DNA of 64,000 nucleotides from an uncultured Winogradskyella sp. (GCF_947498345.1 NZ_CANMJY010000014.1:1-64000), one strand, 5' to 3'; shown: positions 1-8,854, numbered from the stretch's first letter. Made by a program: numbers and translations. Notes: a model not told the origin generated them from the sequence alone.

Positions 1-72
1 CTGGATTATCCTATGATCCCAATTATGTATCAAAATAAACTAAAATTCTCTTGCATTTTAGCTTAGTTCATT

Positions 73-2335
73 GTTGTACACAGTTTTTATTTTTTCATTA
101 ACTTTTTCAATTCATCATCGAAGAAGGAATTCAATTTTTTCGAGTTTTTAGTGTTTGTACTCATTAGCTTTTCTGTGTAATTCCTCACAGCTCGCCTAAT
201 CATTGTTGGCGATTTCTCCGAATGTTCGTTAAGTGCTTTATTTACGTGTCCACAAATGTCTTTTGGCATATGATAACTTAAGTTAATACCTAAAAGACTT
301 GGAAAAACTTCTTTAAACATATTATCAATTTCCTTTTTCTTTGGTGCCATTGCTATGTAATTAAAAAGAAAATCAGAACGCATATAACAGTTTATATTGA
401 ACCGTGAACCGAATACATCTTGGATAGCTTGATAAGTATATATGTCTTTTGAAAGCCACCAAGTTTTGTACCCAAAAACACTCTTTCTGTCTTCTTCTTT
501 ATTAATTTCTCTTTGCTTATATACCATAAGCATTAAATTGGCATCTGTTGCTGCACGTTCTTTCGAGTTTTTCATTTCAGTTAATTTCTCCGTTAACTGC
601 TGTAAATCCTTATCGTCAATTTGTTTTTCAATTTTTGAAGTGTCTTCATATTTGATATGGAATTCATCGCTCAAAAATTCTTTTAAATCACGATGAGCGT
701 TATATAAATTTGGATGTGCAAAATTGTCGATGAAATCATTGAACTTTTTAACATTACCTCTACTTTTCGAATAAAAATAAGCTCTTATTAATATTTCATC
801 CACATACATTGTATTGATTTCATTTTCAAGATAGAAATCCTCAACGTTTTTGTACATCGTTTTATATTTATGACGAATCATACCAAAATGATTTACTAAT
901 TCATCTAAAATAGTTTCGTTAATTGTTAACTGAACACCAGAAATATATGCTCCTTCTAATAAACTCCAATATCTTCTTTTTGAAGGCTCTAAATGAATTT
1001 CAGATAAGGCAGGAATCAAAATAGAAGTACCAACATAAATTTTTAATTGTGAAGCTAATTTTTGGAATGCACTTGCTAAATGTGGGTCCCAACGAAGCAT
1101 AAACATCATATTATATGTATATGATAATCGCTTTAAATATTCATTTTGTTCAGATGTACCATTATATGCAATATTTCGAATTGTCATTAAAAGAGCTTTT
1201 TTAACACTCTCTTTATTATCCATTTTAATATGACTATCGTCCACCACCTGTCCAACTATTTCCGGTAAAGCAACTTCAAGAATCTCTCTACTTTGACCGT
1301 CAATAATAAAAGATGAAAATTCTATTCCTTGCTTATGATATATATGGTGAACTGTAGTTTCTATCAATGAAAGAACATTTGTTGCTTTTACATTTTCATC
1401 TTTTAAATATTTCTTTAGCTGTTCTAAAGTTTGTTCTTTAAATGAATTGTGAATATGTGTTTCTTCAATATCTCTTTCGTGAAGAATTAATCTTGTTTGA
1501 TAAGGAAGGCAATAGGCATCTTCTTTCGAATGATAGTTTATTTGCTTTGGTTTTGATGATAGAACACCTAATTGTTTTTCGATAGTAGCATAAACAGATT
1601 TTGGATTGAATTTTACATATTGAGCAACATCTTGTTTTATCTGTTCTAAATTTTTAAAAGTTTTTGTTTCTGAAGCAGTTCCTTCTAAAGCGTAAAGTAT
1701 CAAACTGTCAGCAAGTTTTTCTTCTATTTCATCGTTGTTATTTTTTGAATTAAATTGCTGACGCATAAACACATATAACCTCGGGTCTTTTATGTAGTTA
1801 CCAACAATGTATTCATTTTGAGGTTTCCTAAATTGATGAATATTACTTTCAATGTATGAATTGTATAATTGGATTAGTCTTTCATCATTCGTTACGTTAC
1901 TTGCAAACCATTCTACATCATAAATTGTCAGATTGATTTGGTTAGTCTTTATAAAATTATCCTCAATTGTATTTTTTTGGTTAACCTTTCTGCCAGTAAC
2001 ATAAATTAAGCGGTCAACATTTACATCATTCATAACCAGCTTTTCAATCGAGCCTTGAATTTTCTTTTCGTAACCAAGTTCAGTTGATATTTGGTAAATA
2101 AAAGTAGGATGAGTAGAGCGAGAATAGACTTTTAAACTTCCGTCAATTCCCTTGTCTTTTGTTCCACCAACAGGAATAAATTCATCGCCTAAAACTTGGC
2201 TTAAAAATGAATGTGCGAATTCCTCAAATATTTCGCCTCTCCCAAACTCAGATAGAGCGTACTTAAATTCTTCTTTATTGATTGTTAATTCCATAAATTC
2301 AATGTTCCTGAGGTTTTTCGCAAATTGTGTACAAC
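73..2335. repeat. 10-bp inverted repeat bracketing the nuclease-like gene
   Basis: GTTGTACACA at 73-82 and its exact reverse complement TGTGTACAAC at 2326-2335 flank the 735-aa gene closely, 4 bp after its stop and 31 bp before its start. Such arms resemble the ends of attC-like recombination sites on either side of a gene cassette. That reading is an inference from two short sites only. Confidence 0.4.
87..2294 (-). CDS. Large protein with N-terminal PD-(D/E)XK-like nuclease domain
   Basis: A 735-residue protein with no signal peptide. The N-terminal ~130 residues look like a restriction-endonuclease fold: a helix rich in E and F (residues 20-30), then GGTKDKGIDG with D51 as the likely metal ligand, a short strand, and FIYQIS (residues 65-70) where the family usually has QxK or ExK, then the strand-rich stretch RLIYVTGRK. 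Here Q68 is kept but Ser stands in the usual Lys position, so activity is uncertain. The remaining ~600 residues are helical and not recognised; they could be a sensor or assembly domain. The gene stands alone on the minus strand, flanked by a 10-bp inverted repeat. I infer a defence-type nuclease, but family membership is unproven. Confidence 0.6.
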   Translation of the reverse strand: MELTINKEEFKYALSEFGRGEIFEEFAHSFLSQVLGDEFIPVGGTKDKGIDGSLKVYSRSTHPTFIYQISTELGYEKKIQGSIEKLVMNDVNVDRLIYVTGRKVNQKNTIEDNFIKTNQINLTIYDVEWFASNVTNDERLIQLYNSYIESNIHQFRKPQNEYIVGNYIKDPRLYVFMRQQFNSKNNNDEIEEKLADSLILYALEGTASETKTFKNLEQIKQDVAQYVKFNPKSVYATIEKQLGVLSSKPKQINYHSKEDAYCLPYQTRLILHERDIEETHIHNSFKEQTLEQLKKYLKDENVKATNVLSLIETTVHHIYHKQGIEFSSFIIDGQSREILEVALPEIVGQVVDDSHIKMDNKESVKKALLMTIRNIAYNGTSEQNEYLKRLSYTYNMMFMLRWDPHLASAFQKLASQLKIYVGTSILIPALSEIHLEPSKRRYWSLLEGAYISGVQLTINETILDELVNHFGMIRHKYKTMYKNVEDFYLENEINTMYVDEILIRAYFYSKSRGNVKKFNDFIDNFAHPNLYNAHRDLKEFLSDEFHIKYEDTSKIEKQIDDKDLQQLTEKLTEMKNSKERAATDANLMLMVYKQREINKEEDRKSVFGYKTWWLSKDIYTYQAIQDVFGSRFNINCYMRSDFLFNYIAMAPKKKEIDNMFKEVFPSLLGINLSYHMPKDICGHVNKALNEHSEKSPTMIRRAVRNYTEKLMSTNTKNSKKLNSFFDDELKKLMKK

Positions 2336-2408
2336 TTAGTGATATGAGTCTGTTTTAATGACTTATAGCTGTCGTTAAGCGAAGTTAGAGTTTTATAACT
2401 ACGTTAGC

Positions 2409-2428
2409 AATACGTAGAACTACGTATT
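2409..2428. repeat. Perfect hairpin (9-bp stem, 2-nt loop)
   Basis: AATACGTAG-AA-CTACGTATT forms a perfect inverted repeat between the nuclease-like gene and the DUF1801 gene. On the plus strand it runs into TTTT, like an intrinsic terminator, but no plus-strand gene ends here. On the minus strand no T-run follows, so it is a weak terminator for the DUF1801 gene at best. It may belong to a recombination or repeat element. Confidence 0.45.
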
Positions 2429-2468
2429 TTTAAAGAATAATCTTAGTATTTTACTTTGTCTTAATAAT

Positions 2469-2882
2469 TTATTGCCAGGTATTGGTCTTACTTTTAGCAA
2501 TCAATTGCTTTAAGACCTCTAAATCGATATCTACTAATTTATTAACATAAAGGCAACCTCTACCCCATTTGCACTTGCCGAGTTGCGATGTTAATTCTTG
2601 TTCTTTATCAATATCAAAAGTGAGGTAAATGGTGAGTTTAGATTTTCGCGGTGCAAAGCCCACATTAAACCATTCAAATTCTTCATTACCGTTTTTCCGT
2701 TTGTATTTGTATTTACCAAAGCCCACAATAAAGTTATCTCCCCAAATTTTAGGTTTATGTCCTGTTATATCAGACATTATTTTTATTAAAGTGTTACTAT
2801 CATTACGCTTGGTATCGTTTTCTATTTGGTCTATAAAATCCAAAACGCTCTTGTTCGTTTCTTGGGTTGCTAGTCCTGCCAT
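2469..2882 (-). CDS. DUF1801 domain protein
   Basis: A 137-residue cytosolic protein. The pattern of an N-terminal helix pair (VLDFIDQIEN..R..D...L..IM.DITG), then a pro/trp stretch (PKIWGDNFIVGFGKYKYK), a WFNVGFAPRKSKLTIYL strand and a C-terminal LGKCKWGRGCLYVNKLVDID is that of the DUF1801/YdhG family, whose biochemical role is unknown. The length fits the family. It is a single gene with no close partner on its strand. Confidence 0.8.
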   Translation of the reverse strand: MAGLATQETNKSVLDFIDQIENDTKRNDSNTLIKIMSDITGHKPKIWGDNFIVGFGKYKYKRKNGNEEFEWFNVGFAPRKSKLTIYLTFDIDKEQELTSQLGKCKWGRGCLYVNKLVDIDLEVLKQLIAKSKTNTWQ

Positions 2883-2964
2883 GATATTTTATTTAGAATA
2901 ACTTTAAAGATAATATATTTGAATTTAGATATAACTTCGACTGCGCACAGTCTGACATTTTCGA

Positions 2965-2972
2965 TATTTTTG
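2965..2972 (+). promoter_or_regulatory. Bacteroidota -7 box
   Basis: TATTTTTG matches the TAnnTTTG -7 consensus and lies 19 bp before the TTG codon at 2992. Transcription would begin around 2979, giving a very short leader and supporting the TTG as the start. Confidence 0.4.
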
Positions 2973-2991
2973 TATTCTAATTTTCTAACAT

Positions 2992-3762
2992 TTGAAACTC
3001 AACGCCTCAGAACTCAAAAGCTTTTTAGACGAAAAGGTCAACCTCTATAACAATCCAAAGTTTATTGAGAGCGACCCCATACAAGTACCACATCAATTTT
3101 CTAAAAAAGAGGATATTGAGATTGCCGGGTTTTTAACAGCTACTATAGCTTGGGGTAATCGTAAAAGCATTATTAAAAATGCCAATCGCATGATGGAGTT
3201 ATTAGACCACTCCCCTTTTGAGTTTGTGACACAACATCAAGATGCGGATTTAGAAACTTTACAATCTTTTGTTCATCGCACGTTTAACGGTGACGATTTT
3301 AAACAGTTTATAAAAAGCTTGCAACATATCTATAACAAACATGGAGGATTAGAAACTGTTTTTGCAAAACACGCAGAACAGAATGCTTTACAAACTAGTA
3401 TACATGAGTTTAAAAAGATATTCTTTGAAGTACCGCATTTAGAACGCACCAAAAAGCATGTTAGTGATCCTTTAAAAAATTCTGCTGCTAAACGCATCAA
3501 CATGTATCTACGCTGGATGGTACGCCAAGATCATGCAGGAGTGGACTTTGGTATTTGGAAAAGCCTATTGCCTGCTCAACTCAGTTGCCCTTTAGATGTA
3601 CATTCTGGTAATGTAGCTCGTAAACTTGGTTTATTAAAACGCAAACAAAATGATGGTAAAGCTTTAGCGGAATTAGATAACAACTTACGTCAACTAGATC
3701 CAAATGACCCTGTGAAATATGATTTTGCTTTATTTGGTTTGGGTGTTTTTGAAGGATTCTAA
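2992..3762 (+). CDS. TIGR02757 (DUF2400) family protein
   Basis: A 256-residue protein. The order LKSFLDEKVNLYNNPKFIESDPIQVPHQF, then DIEIAGFLTATIAWGNR, then KRINMYLRWMVR and CPLDVHSGNVARKLGLL is characteristic of this Bacteroidota family. The helical KRINMYLRWMVR...LDVHSGNVAR part resembles helix-hairpin-helix DNA glycosylases with their Asp loop, so a DNA-repair relation is possible, but the function is not established. The start is TTG. An in-frame TAA lies two codons upstream (2986-2988), and the family's N-terminus begins exactly here. Confidence 0.85.
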   Translation: MKLNASELKSFLDEKVNLYNNPKFIESDPIQVPHQFSKKEDIEIAGFLTATIAWGNRKSIIKNANRMMELLDHSPFEFVTQHQDADLETLQSFVHRTFNGDDFKQFIKSLQHIYNKHGGLETVFAKHAEQNALQTSIHEFKKIFFEVPHLERTKKHVSDPLKNSAAKRINMYLRWMVRQDHAGVDFGIWKSLLPAQLSCPLDVHSGNVARKLGLLKRKQNDGKALAELDNNLRQLDPNDPVKYDFALFGLGVFEGF

Positions 3763-3942
3763 AATAAGAGTTGCATTTGCTATCTTTATAACATACAAAT
3801 CTAACGTCAGTTCTAGTGGTTTTTGCAAAGCAAAAATTGTATTGAGAACTGGTTATTTAAAAACCACCTCTTATTCTCGATAAAAATTTCAGAATTTTCA
3901 ATTCTAAAATTCACTCGAATTGATGAGGCTCAACTAAAAAAA

Positions 3943-5430
3943 ATGAAATTACGTTTTACATTACTGCTAGCGCTTTGCATCTCATTTAGCTTTTCACAAG
4001 ACTTAAAAACACCATTAGATACGGCTTACGTTACAACTAACTCAATCACCATAAAAGGTAAACAAGTCAACTATAAAGCCGAAACTGGTTTTCAACCTGT
4101 TTGGGATGCTGATGGTAAAATAATAGCCTCATTGTACTATACCTATTACAAACGCACTAATGATCCTAAAGACAATAAACGACCAATCATTTATTCGTTT
4201 AATGGTGGACCAGGTTCTGCTTCCGTTTGGATGCATATTGCCTATACTGGTCCTAAAATTCTAAAAATTGATAATGAAGGCTATCCTGTACAACCCTATG
4301 GTGTTAAGGATAATCCTAACTCTATTTTAGATGTAGCAGATATTGTATTTATAAATCCTGTAAATACAGGCTACTCTCGTAAAGTTGCAGATAAGGATGG
4401 TAAAATGCCAGATGATAAACTTTTCTTTGGTGTCAATGCAGATATTAAATACTTAGCGAGTTGGATGAATACATTTACAACTCGTCATAACCGCTGGGAA
4501 TCACCAAAATATATTATTGGTGAAAGTTATGGAGGTACTCGGGTTATGGGCTTATCCTTGGAGCTTCAAAATAGTCAATGGATGTATCTTAATGGTGTAA
4601 TCTTAGTTTCACCAGCAGATTACAAGGTACTGCGTGTTGGAGGTCCAGTATCGTCGAGTTTAAATTTGCCATACTATACAGCTGCTGCCTGGTATCATAA
4701 AGCTTTATCACTAGAACTTCAAAATAAAGACCTCTTAGATATTTTACCTGAAGCCGAAGATTTTGCAGTGAATAAACTTATGCCTGCCATTGCTAAAGGT
4801 GGTTTTATTTCTGAAACTGAAAAAAAATCCATTGCCAAACAAATGAGTTATTATTCTGGGTTGTCTGAAAAAGTAATTCTTCAGATGAATTTGGATGTAC
4901 CGAATCGTTTCTTTTGGAAAGAACTATTGAGAGACAAAACTGGTGAAACTATTGGTCGTTTAGACTCAAGATACATTGGTATTGATAGAGTTGAAACAGG
5001 TTCTAGCCCAGATTATAGTGCAGAACTCACCTCGTGGTTGCATTCTTTTACTCCTGCTATAAATTATTATATTCAAAATGAATTAGGCTTTAAAACCGAT
5101 GTAAAGTATAATGTCTTTGGTAATGTTGGTAATTGGGACAGAACCAATGATAATACACGCGAAAATCTTAGACAGGCTATGGCTCAGAATCCATACCTTA
5201 AGGTGATGACACAATCTGGTTATTATGATGGTGCTACTACTTATTTTTCAGCAAAATACTCGCAATGGCAAATAGACCCAAGCGGAAAAATGAAAAACCG
5301 CTTTTCGTTTAAAGGTTATAGAAGTGGTCATATGATGTATTTGCGAAATGAAGATCTGATTAAAGCTAATGATGATTTGCGAGAGTTTATTAAGAACTCA
5401 TCATCAAATGGTAAAGCGGCAAAGTACTAA
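3943..5430 (+). CDS. Secreted serine carboxypeptidase-like protein (peptidase family S10)
   Basis: A 495-residue protein starting at ATG 3943 with a clean signal peptide (MKLRFTLLLALCISFSFSQ). A longer frame from the TTG at 3823 would place 40 charged residues before the signal and is rejected. S10 landmarks are present: oxyanion-loop GGPGSAS (88-94), nucleophile GESYGG with Ser195, Asp429 in GYYDGATTY and His463 in YRSGHMMY, in the right order for an alpha/beta-hydrolase triad. It probably trims C-terminal residues from peptides in the periplasm or outside the cell. It is a single gene, followed by a broken small gene. Confidence 0.9.
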   Translation: MKLRFTLLLALCISFSFSQDLKTPLDTAYVTTNSITIKGKQVNYKAETGFQPVWDADGKIIASLYYTYYKRTNDPKDNKRPIIYSFNGGPGSASVWMHIAYTGPKILKIDNEGYPVQPYGVKDNPNSILDVADIVFINPVNTGYSRKVADKDGKMPDDKLFFGVNADIKYLASWMNTFTTRHNRWESPKYIIGESYGGTRVMGLSLELQNSQWMYLNGVILVSPADYKVLRVGGPVSSSLNLPYYTAAAWYHKALSLELQNKDLLDILPEAEDFAVNKLMPAIAKGGFISETEKKSIAKQMSYYSGLSEKVILQMNLDVPNRFFWKELLRDKTGETIGRLDSRYIGIDRVETGSSPDYSAELTSWLHSFTPAINYYIQNELGFKTDVKYNVFGNVGNWDRTNDNTRENLRQAMAQNPYLKVMTQSGYYDGATTYFSAKYSQWQIDPSGKMKNRFSFKGYRSGHMMYLRNEDLIKANDDLREFIKNSSSNGKAAKY

Positions 5431-5438
5431 TTTAATAA

Positions 5439-5678
5439 ATGGGTGAAATCATTGCCGAATTTATTGCACATGTCGTGCTCAACTATATAGGAGGTACGAT
5501 ACGTTGACTTTTTGGGATAACATGGAGAACATTATTCAATACACCTAAGTATAAATATAGAGAATACATTTATGGGCCAGATGAATTTGATCATTACGAC
5601 TCCGCTCATGGATGTATTAATATTGTTATTGTTATTGGGTTTATATTCCTGGTATTATATATAATTTTTGAAATATAA
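5439..5678 (+). pseudogene. Small membrane protein gene split by an in-frame TGA
   Basis: From ATG 5439 the frame reads 22 codons ending ...YIGGTIR, meets TGA at 5505-5507, and continues in the same frame for 56 more codons (LFGITWRTLF...YREYIYG...) to TAA at 5676-5678. The downstream part has sensible composition and a C-terminal hydrophobic segment (INIVIVIGFIFLVLYIIF). Flavobacterial small proteins of this type typically have Trp after the GG..R stretch, so one TGG to TGA change would account for the break. A sequencing error or a readthrough codon cannot be excluded. Confidence 0.6.
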
Positions 5679-5680
5679 AA

Positions 5681-5704
5681 AAGGCTTCCAAAACTGGAAG
5701 CCTT
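5681..5704. terminator. Bidirectional intrinsic terminator
   Basis: A 10-bp stem AAGGCTTCCA/TGGAAGCCTT with an AAAC loop, A-run before and TTTT after. It lies between the plus-strand broken gene and the minus-strand M61 gene, which converge here. Confidence 0.85.
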
Positions 5705-5734
5705 TTATCATATTACTGCATTCGCAGTAATAAA

Positions 5735-7627
5735 TTATCCTTTTAACCAAGATGCTCGTAATGCTTTTTGTGCATCAGTTGCATTTTCATCTTCCACTAA
5801 AGACTCGCTTATAGCTGTTGCCTTTTCTAACTTACCTTCTAAGTTAATCGTTTCACCATTACGCTCTAACTCCAGACTATAATCTTGTCCAGGTTGCCAT
5901 CCAAGCATACCTCCAATCACTTGCTGTGCATTTTGTAAGGTTAAGTCCTTCCCATTTACTTTCTTAATGACATCACCAGCTTGTACTCCTTGAGAAGCCC
6001 AAAACGAGTTCTTTAATACCATTGGCGAGAAGAAAATAGTGCCTTTTTCCTGGTCACCATCAAAGATGATATTCTGTCCGCCAGCAAAAATGTAATTTGT
6101 ATCTACTTCTGTTTGACCTAATGTTAATCCTACTTTTTTGAAGAATTCATTGTAATCAATTGGTACGTCACCAACTACATGTGTATTTAAGAACTCTCCA
6201 ACACTTGGATACGTCATTGCTGTAATCTCGGCAATGATATCATCATCTACAAATGGTTTTTCTCTACCATATTTTGCAGAAAGCTCTTTCATCAATGATA
6301 ACATGCTTCTATTACCATTACTTTCTTCGCGCATTAAAATATCGATACACATACCAATTAATGCACCTTTCATATATACATTATAATAATTAGAAGCATA
6401 AGGCTCTTCTAATACATTTTCACTCATAATAGTGAAACTCATAGCATCGTCTAAATTCTTAGAAGTTGCTATCTTTTGCATAATCGTATTATAAAACGCA
6501 CTTGGCTCAACTAAATCTTTATACACTTGGAAGTGTTGAGCAAAATATTCTGTAACACCTTCATACATCCATAAATGCTTAGAAAATGTTGGTTGGTTAT
6601 AATCAAAATAGTGTACATCTTCTGAATGTACAGACAATGGAGTTACGATATGAAAGAACTCATGTGCCACAACATCTATAATAGAACTCGCTAAACCTTC
6701 TTTACTTGAAGATTCTGGTAAAACTACTACAGTAGAGGTATGATGTTCTAAAGCTCCCATTCCTTTTGGTGCTGTATCAGAACCATCAGATAAATACAAG
6801 TAAATATCATAGCGTGCTGTACTGTTTACATCACCCAGATACTCTTTCTGAGCTTGCATCATTTTATAAACCGTTTCTTTTTGACTTGCTGCAGTGTGTA
6901 CTTTATTTGGCGAGTACACACTCAATACAATCTTAATATCACCAACCATAAATTCTTCAACGTCTAATTTTCCGTACATCATCGGATTGTCAGTAATATC
7001 AAAGTAGCGTTCTGCGAAATAACTACTTGTTATGGCTGTACCATCAGCACTAGACTTCATACCTCTGTCTTGTAAAGCAGAAGTTCTCACAAACGTTGCT
7101 GGTGCAGTAACATCCAAGGTGTATTGATTTTTCTTTAAAGAATCAAAATACCCTATAAAACCGTGAAGATTTAATACATAGTTGTCTTCTTCAATATTGG
7201 TACCTGCTGGAGAGAACGGGTTTTCACCACCAATGCCACCAGTAGATTCAATATCAAAAGTATCATTAACATAATACACTAACTTATCTAACTTAGTCGC
7301 ATCAGCTATCGTCCAAGTGTTGGTGTCAACATTAGTGACTTCAAGCTCATTTCCATCATAATCAAGGGCTTTCATATCATCAACGTACTTTCCAAAATCA
7401 CTTACAGAATATGTACCTTGTACTACTCTTGGTAATCTATAGGTTACCGTCTCTGTAGTAAATCGACCAGGGTTAATTGTCACTGGGACTCTATCGTCAA
7501 CGACAGCTGTTAAATCTAATGCTGTTTCAATAGGATTGCTCACCGCTAAATCATCTGCTTTTGGCTTAGCTGAACCACAGCTTACCATAATTACGCCTAA
7601 GCCAAGAATGGCTAAATAATTTTTCAT
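5735..7627 (-). CDS. M61 family metallopeptidase with PDZ domain (lipoprotein)
   Basis: A 630-residue protein that begins with a lipoprotein signal (lipobox VSC, Cys17), so it should be a membrane-anchored periplasmic or surface peptidase. The N-terminal ~220 residues form the beta-rich M61 domain. The catalytic zinc motif HEFFH is at residues 322-326, followed by YEGVTEYFA with E356 as the likely third ligand. A PDZ-like domain (ASQGVQAGDVIKKVNGKDL) follows at about 545-600. Length and order fit glycyl-aminopeptidase-type M61 proteins. It is transcribed divergently from the glycosyltransferase gene, with a palindrome in its leader. Confidence 0.9.
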   Translation of the reverse strand: MKNYLAILGLGVIMVSCGSAKPKADDLAVSNPIETALDLTAVVDDRVPVTINPGRFTTETVTYRLPRVVQGTYSVSDFGKYVDDMKALDYDGNELEVTNVDTNTWTIADATKLDKLVYYVNDTFDIESTGGIGGENPFSPAGTNIEEDNYVLNLHGFIGYFDSLKKNQYTLDVTAPATFVRTSALQDRGMKSSADGTAITSSYFAERYFDITDNPMMYGKLDVEEFMVGDIKIVLSVYSPNKVHTAASQKETVYKMMQAQKEYLGDVNSTARYDIYLYLSDGSDTAPKGMGALEHHTSTVVVLPESSSKEGLASSIIDVVAHEFFHIVTPLSVHSEDVHYFDYNQPTFSKHLWMYEGVTEYFAQHFQVYKDLVEPSAFYNTIMQKIATSKNLDDAMSFTIMSENVLEEPYASNYYNVYMKGALIGMCIDILMREESNGNRSMLSLMKELSAKYGREKPFVDDDIIAEITAMTYPSVGEFLNTHVVGDVPIDYNEFFKKVGLTLGQTEVDTNYIFAGGQNIIFDGDQEKGTIFFSPMVLKNSFWASQGVQAGDVIKKVNGKDLTLQNAQQVIGGMLGWQPGQDYSLELERNGETINLEGKLEKATAISESLVEDENATDAQKALRASWLKG

Positions 7628-7711
7628 GTTTTTGTGTTTAGTTTTCTCTGTTCTCGAGATTTATAATCCGAATATTAATTCGAAATAGTTATGTTAATAC
7701 TTAGATTTCCA

Positions 7712-7725
7712 ATGGTATATACCAT
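7712..7725. promoter_or_regulatory. Palindromic operator-like site
   Basis: ATGGTATATACCAT is a perfect 14-bp palindrome, bordered by CC and GG for partial further symmetry. It lies between the divergent M61 and glycosyltransferase genes, about 20 bp downstream of the candidate M61 -7 box. A dimeric regulator could bind here; none is identified. Confidence 0.4.
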
Positions 7726-7744
7726 AGGTTATCCACTTGTCGCA

Positions 7745-7752
7745 CAAAACTA
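7745..7752 (-). promoter_or_regulatory. Candidate -7 box for the M61 gene
   Basis: The minus strand reads TAGTTTTG, matching TAnnTTTG. It predicts a leader of about 110 nt that would contain the palindrome at 7712-7725. Confidence 0.35.
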
Positions 7753-7798
7753 CAATCTGTTACCGCTTTAAATCTAAAGGTTTTGTTAAATTCGCACT

Positions 7799-8806
7799 AT
7801 GTTGCAAGTCCTTATTAGCATATTAATCCCTTTTAAGAATACTGAAGCTTATATTTCTGAATGTATCACATCAATAATTAATCAGAGTTATACCAATTGG
7901 GAGGCCATTTTTATAGATGACAATTCTGAGGATTTATCTAATACTATTGTTGAAGATTTTCATTTTAAAGATCATAGAATACGGCTGTTAAAAAATGAAG
8001 GAAATGGTATTATTCAGGCGCTTCAAACCGCTTTTTCTCATTGTAAAGGCACATACATAACCCGAATGGATAGTGATGATATTATGACTTCTAATCGACT
8101 TGAAGTAATGCTAAATAGTTTGTTAGAGCGTGGTAGAAATCATTTAGCTGTTGGACAAGTAAAATACTTTAGAGCTGATGGTGTAAGTGATGGATATTCG
8201 CGTTATGAAGCCTGGATTAATAAACTTACTGAAATTGGAAGTAACTATTCTGAAATCTATAAAGAATGTGTAATTCCTTCACCTTGCTGGATGCTGCATC
8301 GTGAAGACTTTATAGCTTGTGAAGGTTTTAATCCTAATCGTTATCCCGAAGATTATGATCTTACCTTTAGGTTTTATAGATCTGGATATACTTGTATTCC
8401 ATGTGATAAGATCCTACTCTACTGGCGCGATTACAACACGCGGACTTCTAGAACTCATAAGCATTATGCAATAAATTACTTTTTAGATATTAAAGCACAT
8501 TACTTTTTAGAATTAGACTATGATTCAAACAGACCTCTAACTATTTGGGGAGCTGGCAATAAAGGCAAAACTGTTGCAAAGCTATTAATTGAAAAAAGAA
8601 TACCCTTTTACTGGATTTGTGATAACAAAAAGAAGATAGGAAAGGATATTTATGGAAAAGAGCTTTTAAATTTTAATCATTTAGCTCAGCTTTATCAACC
8701 ACAAAGTATTGTTACAGTTGCCAATGAAGATTCGCAAAAGGAGATACGAGACTATTTTAAGCAACAGAATATGCAATCCATGAGTGATTATTTCTTTTTC
8801 TGTTAA
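7799..8806 (+). CDS. Glycosyltransferase family 2 with C-terminal Rossmann-like domain
   Basis: A 335-residue protein. Residues 1-~230 are a GT-A fold: VLISILIPFKNTEAYISECI at the N-terminus, IFIDDNSED, then the metal-binding RMDSDDIM. After this comes an extra ~90-residue domain beginning RPLTIWGAGNKGK, a nucleotide-binding-type glycine motif, with the strand WICDNKKK. The same GT2-plus-GAGxxG layout occurs in some envelope glycosylation enzymes; the role of the tail is not known. No signal or membrane segment is present, so the protein is cytosolic. It is a single gene; its substrate cannot be told from sequence. Confidence 0.85.
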   Translation: MLQVLISILIPFKNTEAYISECITSIINQSYTNWEAIFIDDNSEDLSNTIVEDFHFKDHRIRLLKNEGNGIIQALQTAFSHCKGTYITRMDSDDIMTSNRLEVMLNSLLERGRNHLAVGQVKYFRADGVSDGYSRYEAWINKLTEIGSNYSEIYKECVIPSPCWMLHREDFIACEGFNPNRYPEDYDLTFRFYRSGYTCIPCDKILLYWRDYNTRTSRTHKHYAINYFLDIKAHYFLELDYDSNRPLTIWGAGNKGKTVAKLLIEKRIPFYWICDNKKKIGKDIYGKELLNFNHLAQLYQPQSIVTVANEDSQKEIRDYFKQQNMQSMSDYFFFC

Positions 8807-8846
8807 ATTTCTCAAAAGCTAAATACTCTTATCGTTTAGCATTTTC

Positions 8847-8854
8847 TATATTTG
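8847..8854 (+). promoter_or_regulatory. Candidate -7 box for the BatA-like operon
   Basis: TATATTTG, within TCTATATTTGAACT, matches the TAnnTTTG consensus 28 bp before the start at 8883. The same 14-bp context recurs before the gene at 44882. Confidence 0.5.

Noticed and set aside
3823-3942. TTG start giving a 40-residue N-terminal extension of the S10 peptidase
   Set aside because: It would bury the signal peptide behind a charged, non-conserved segment; ATG 3943 gives a clean signal.
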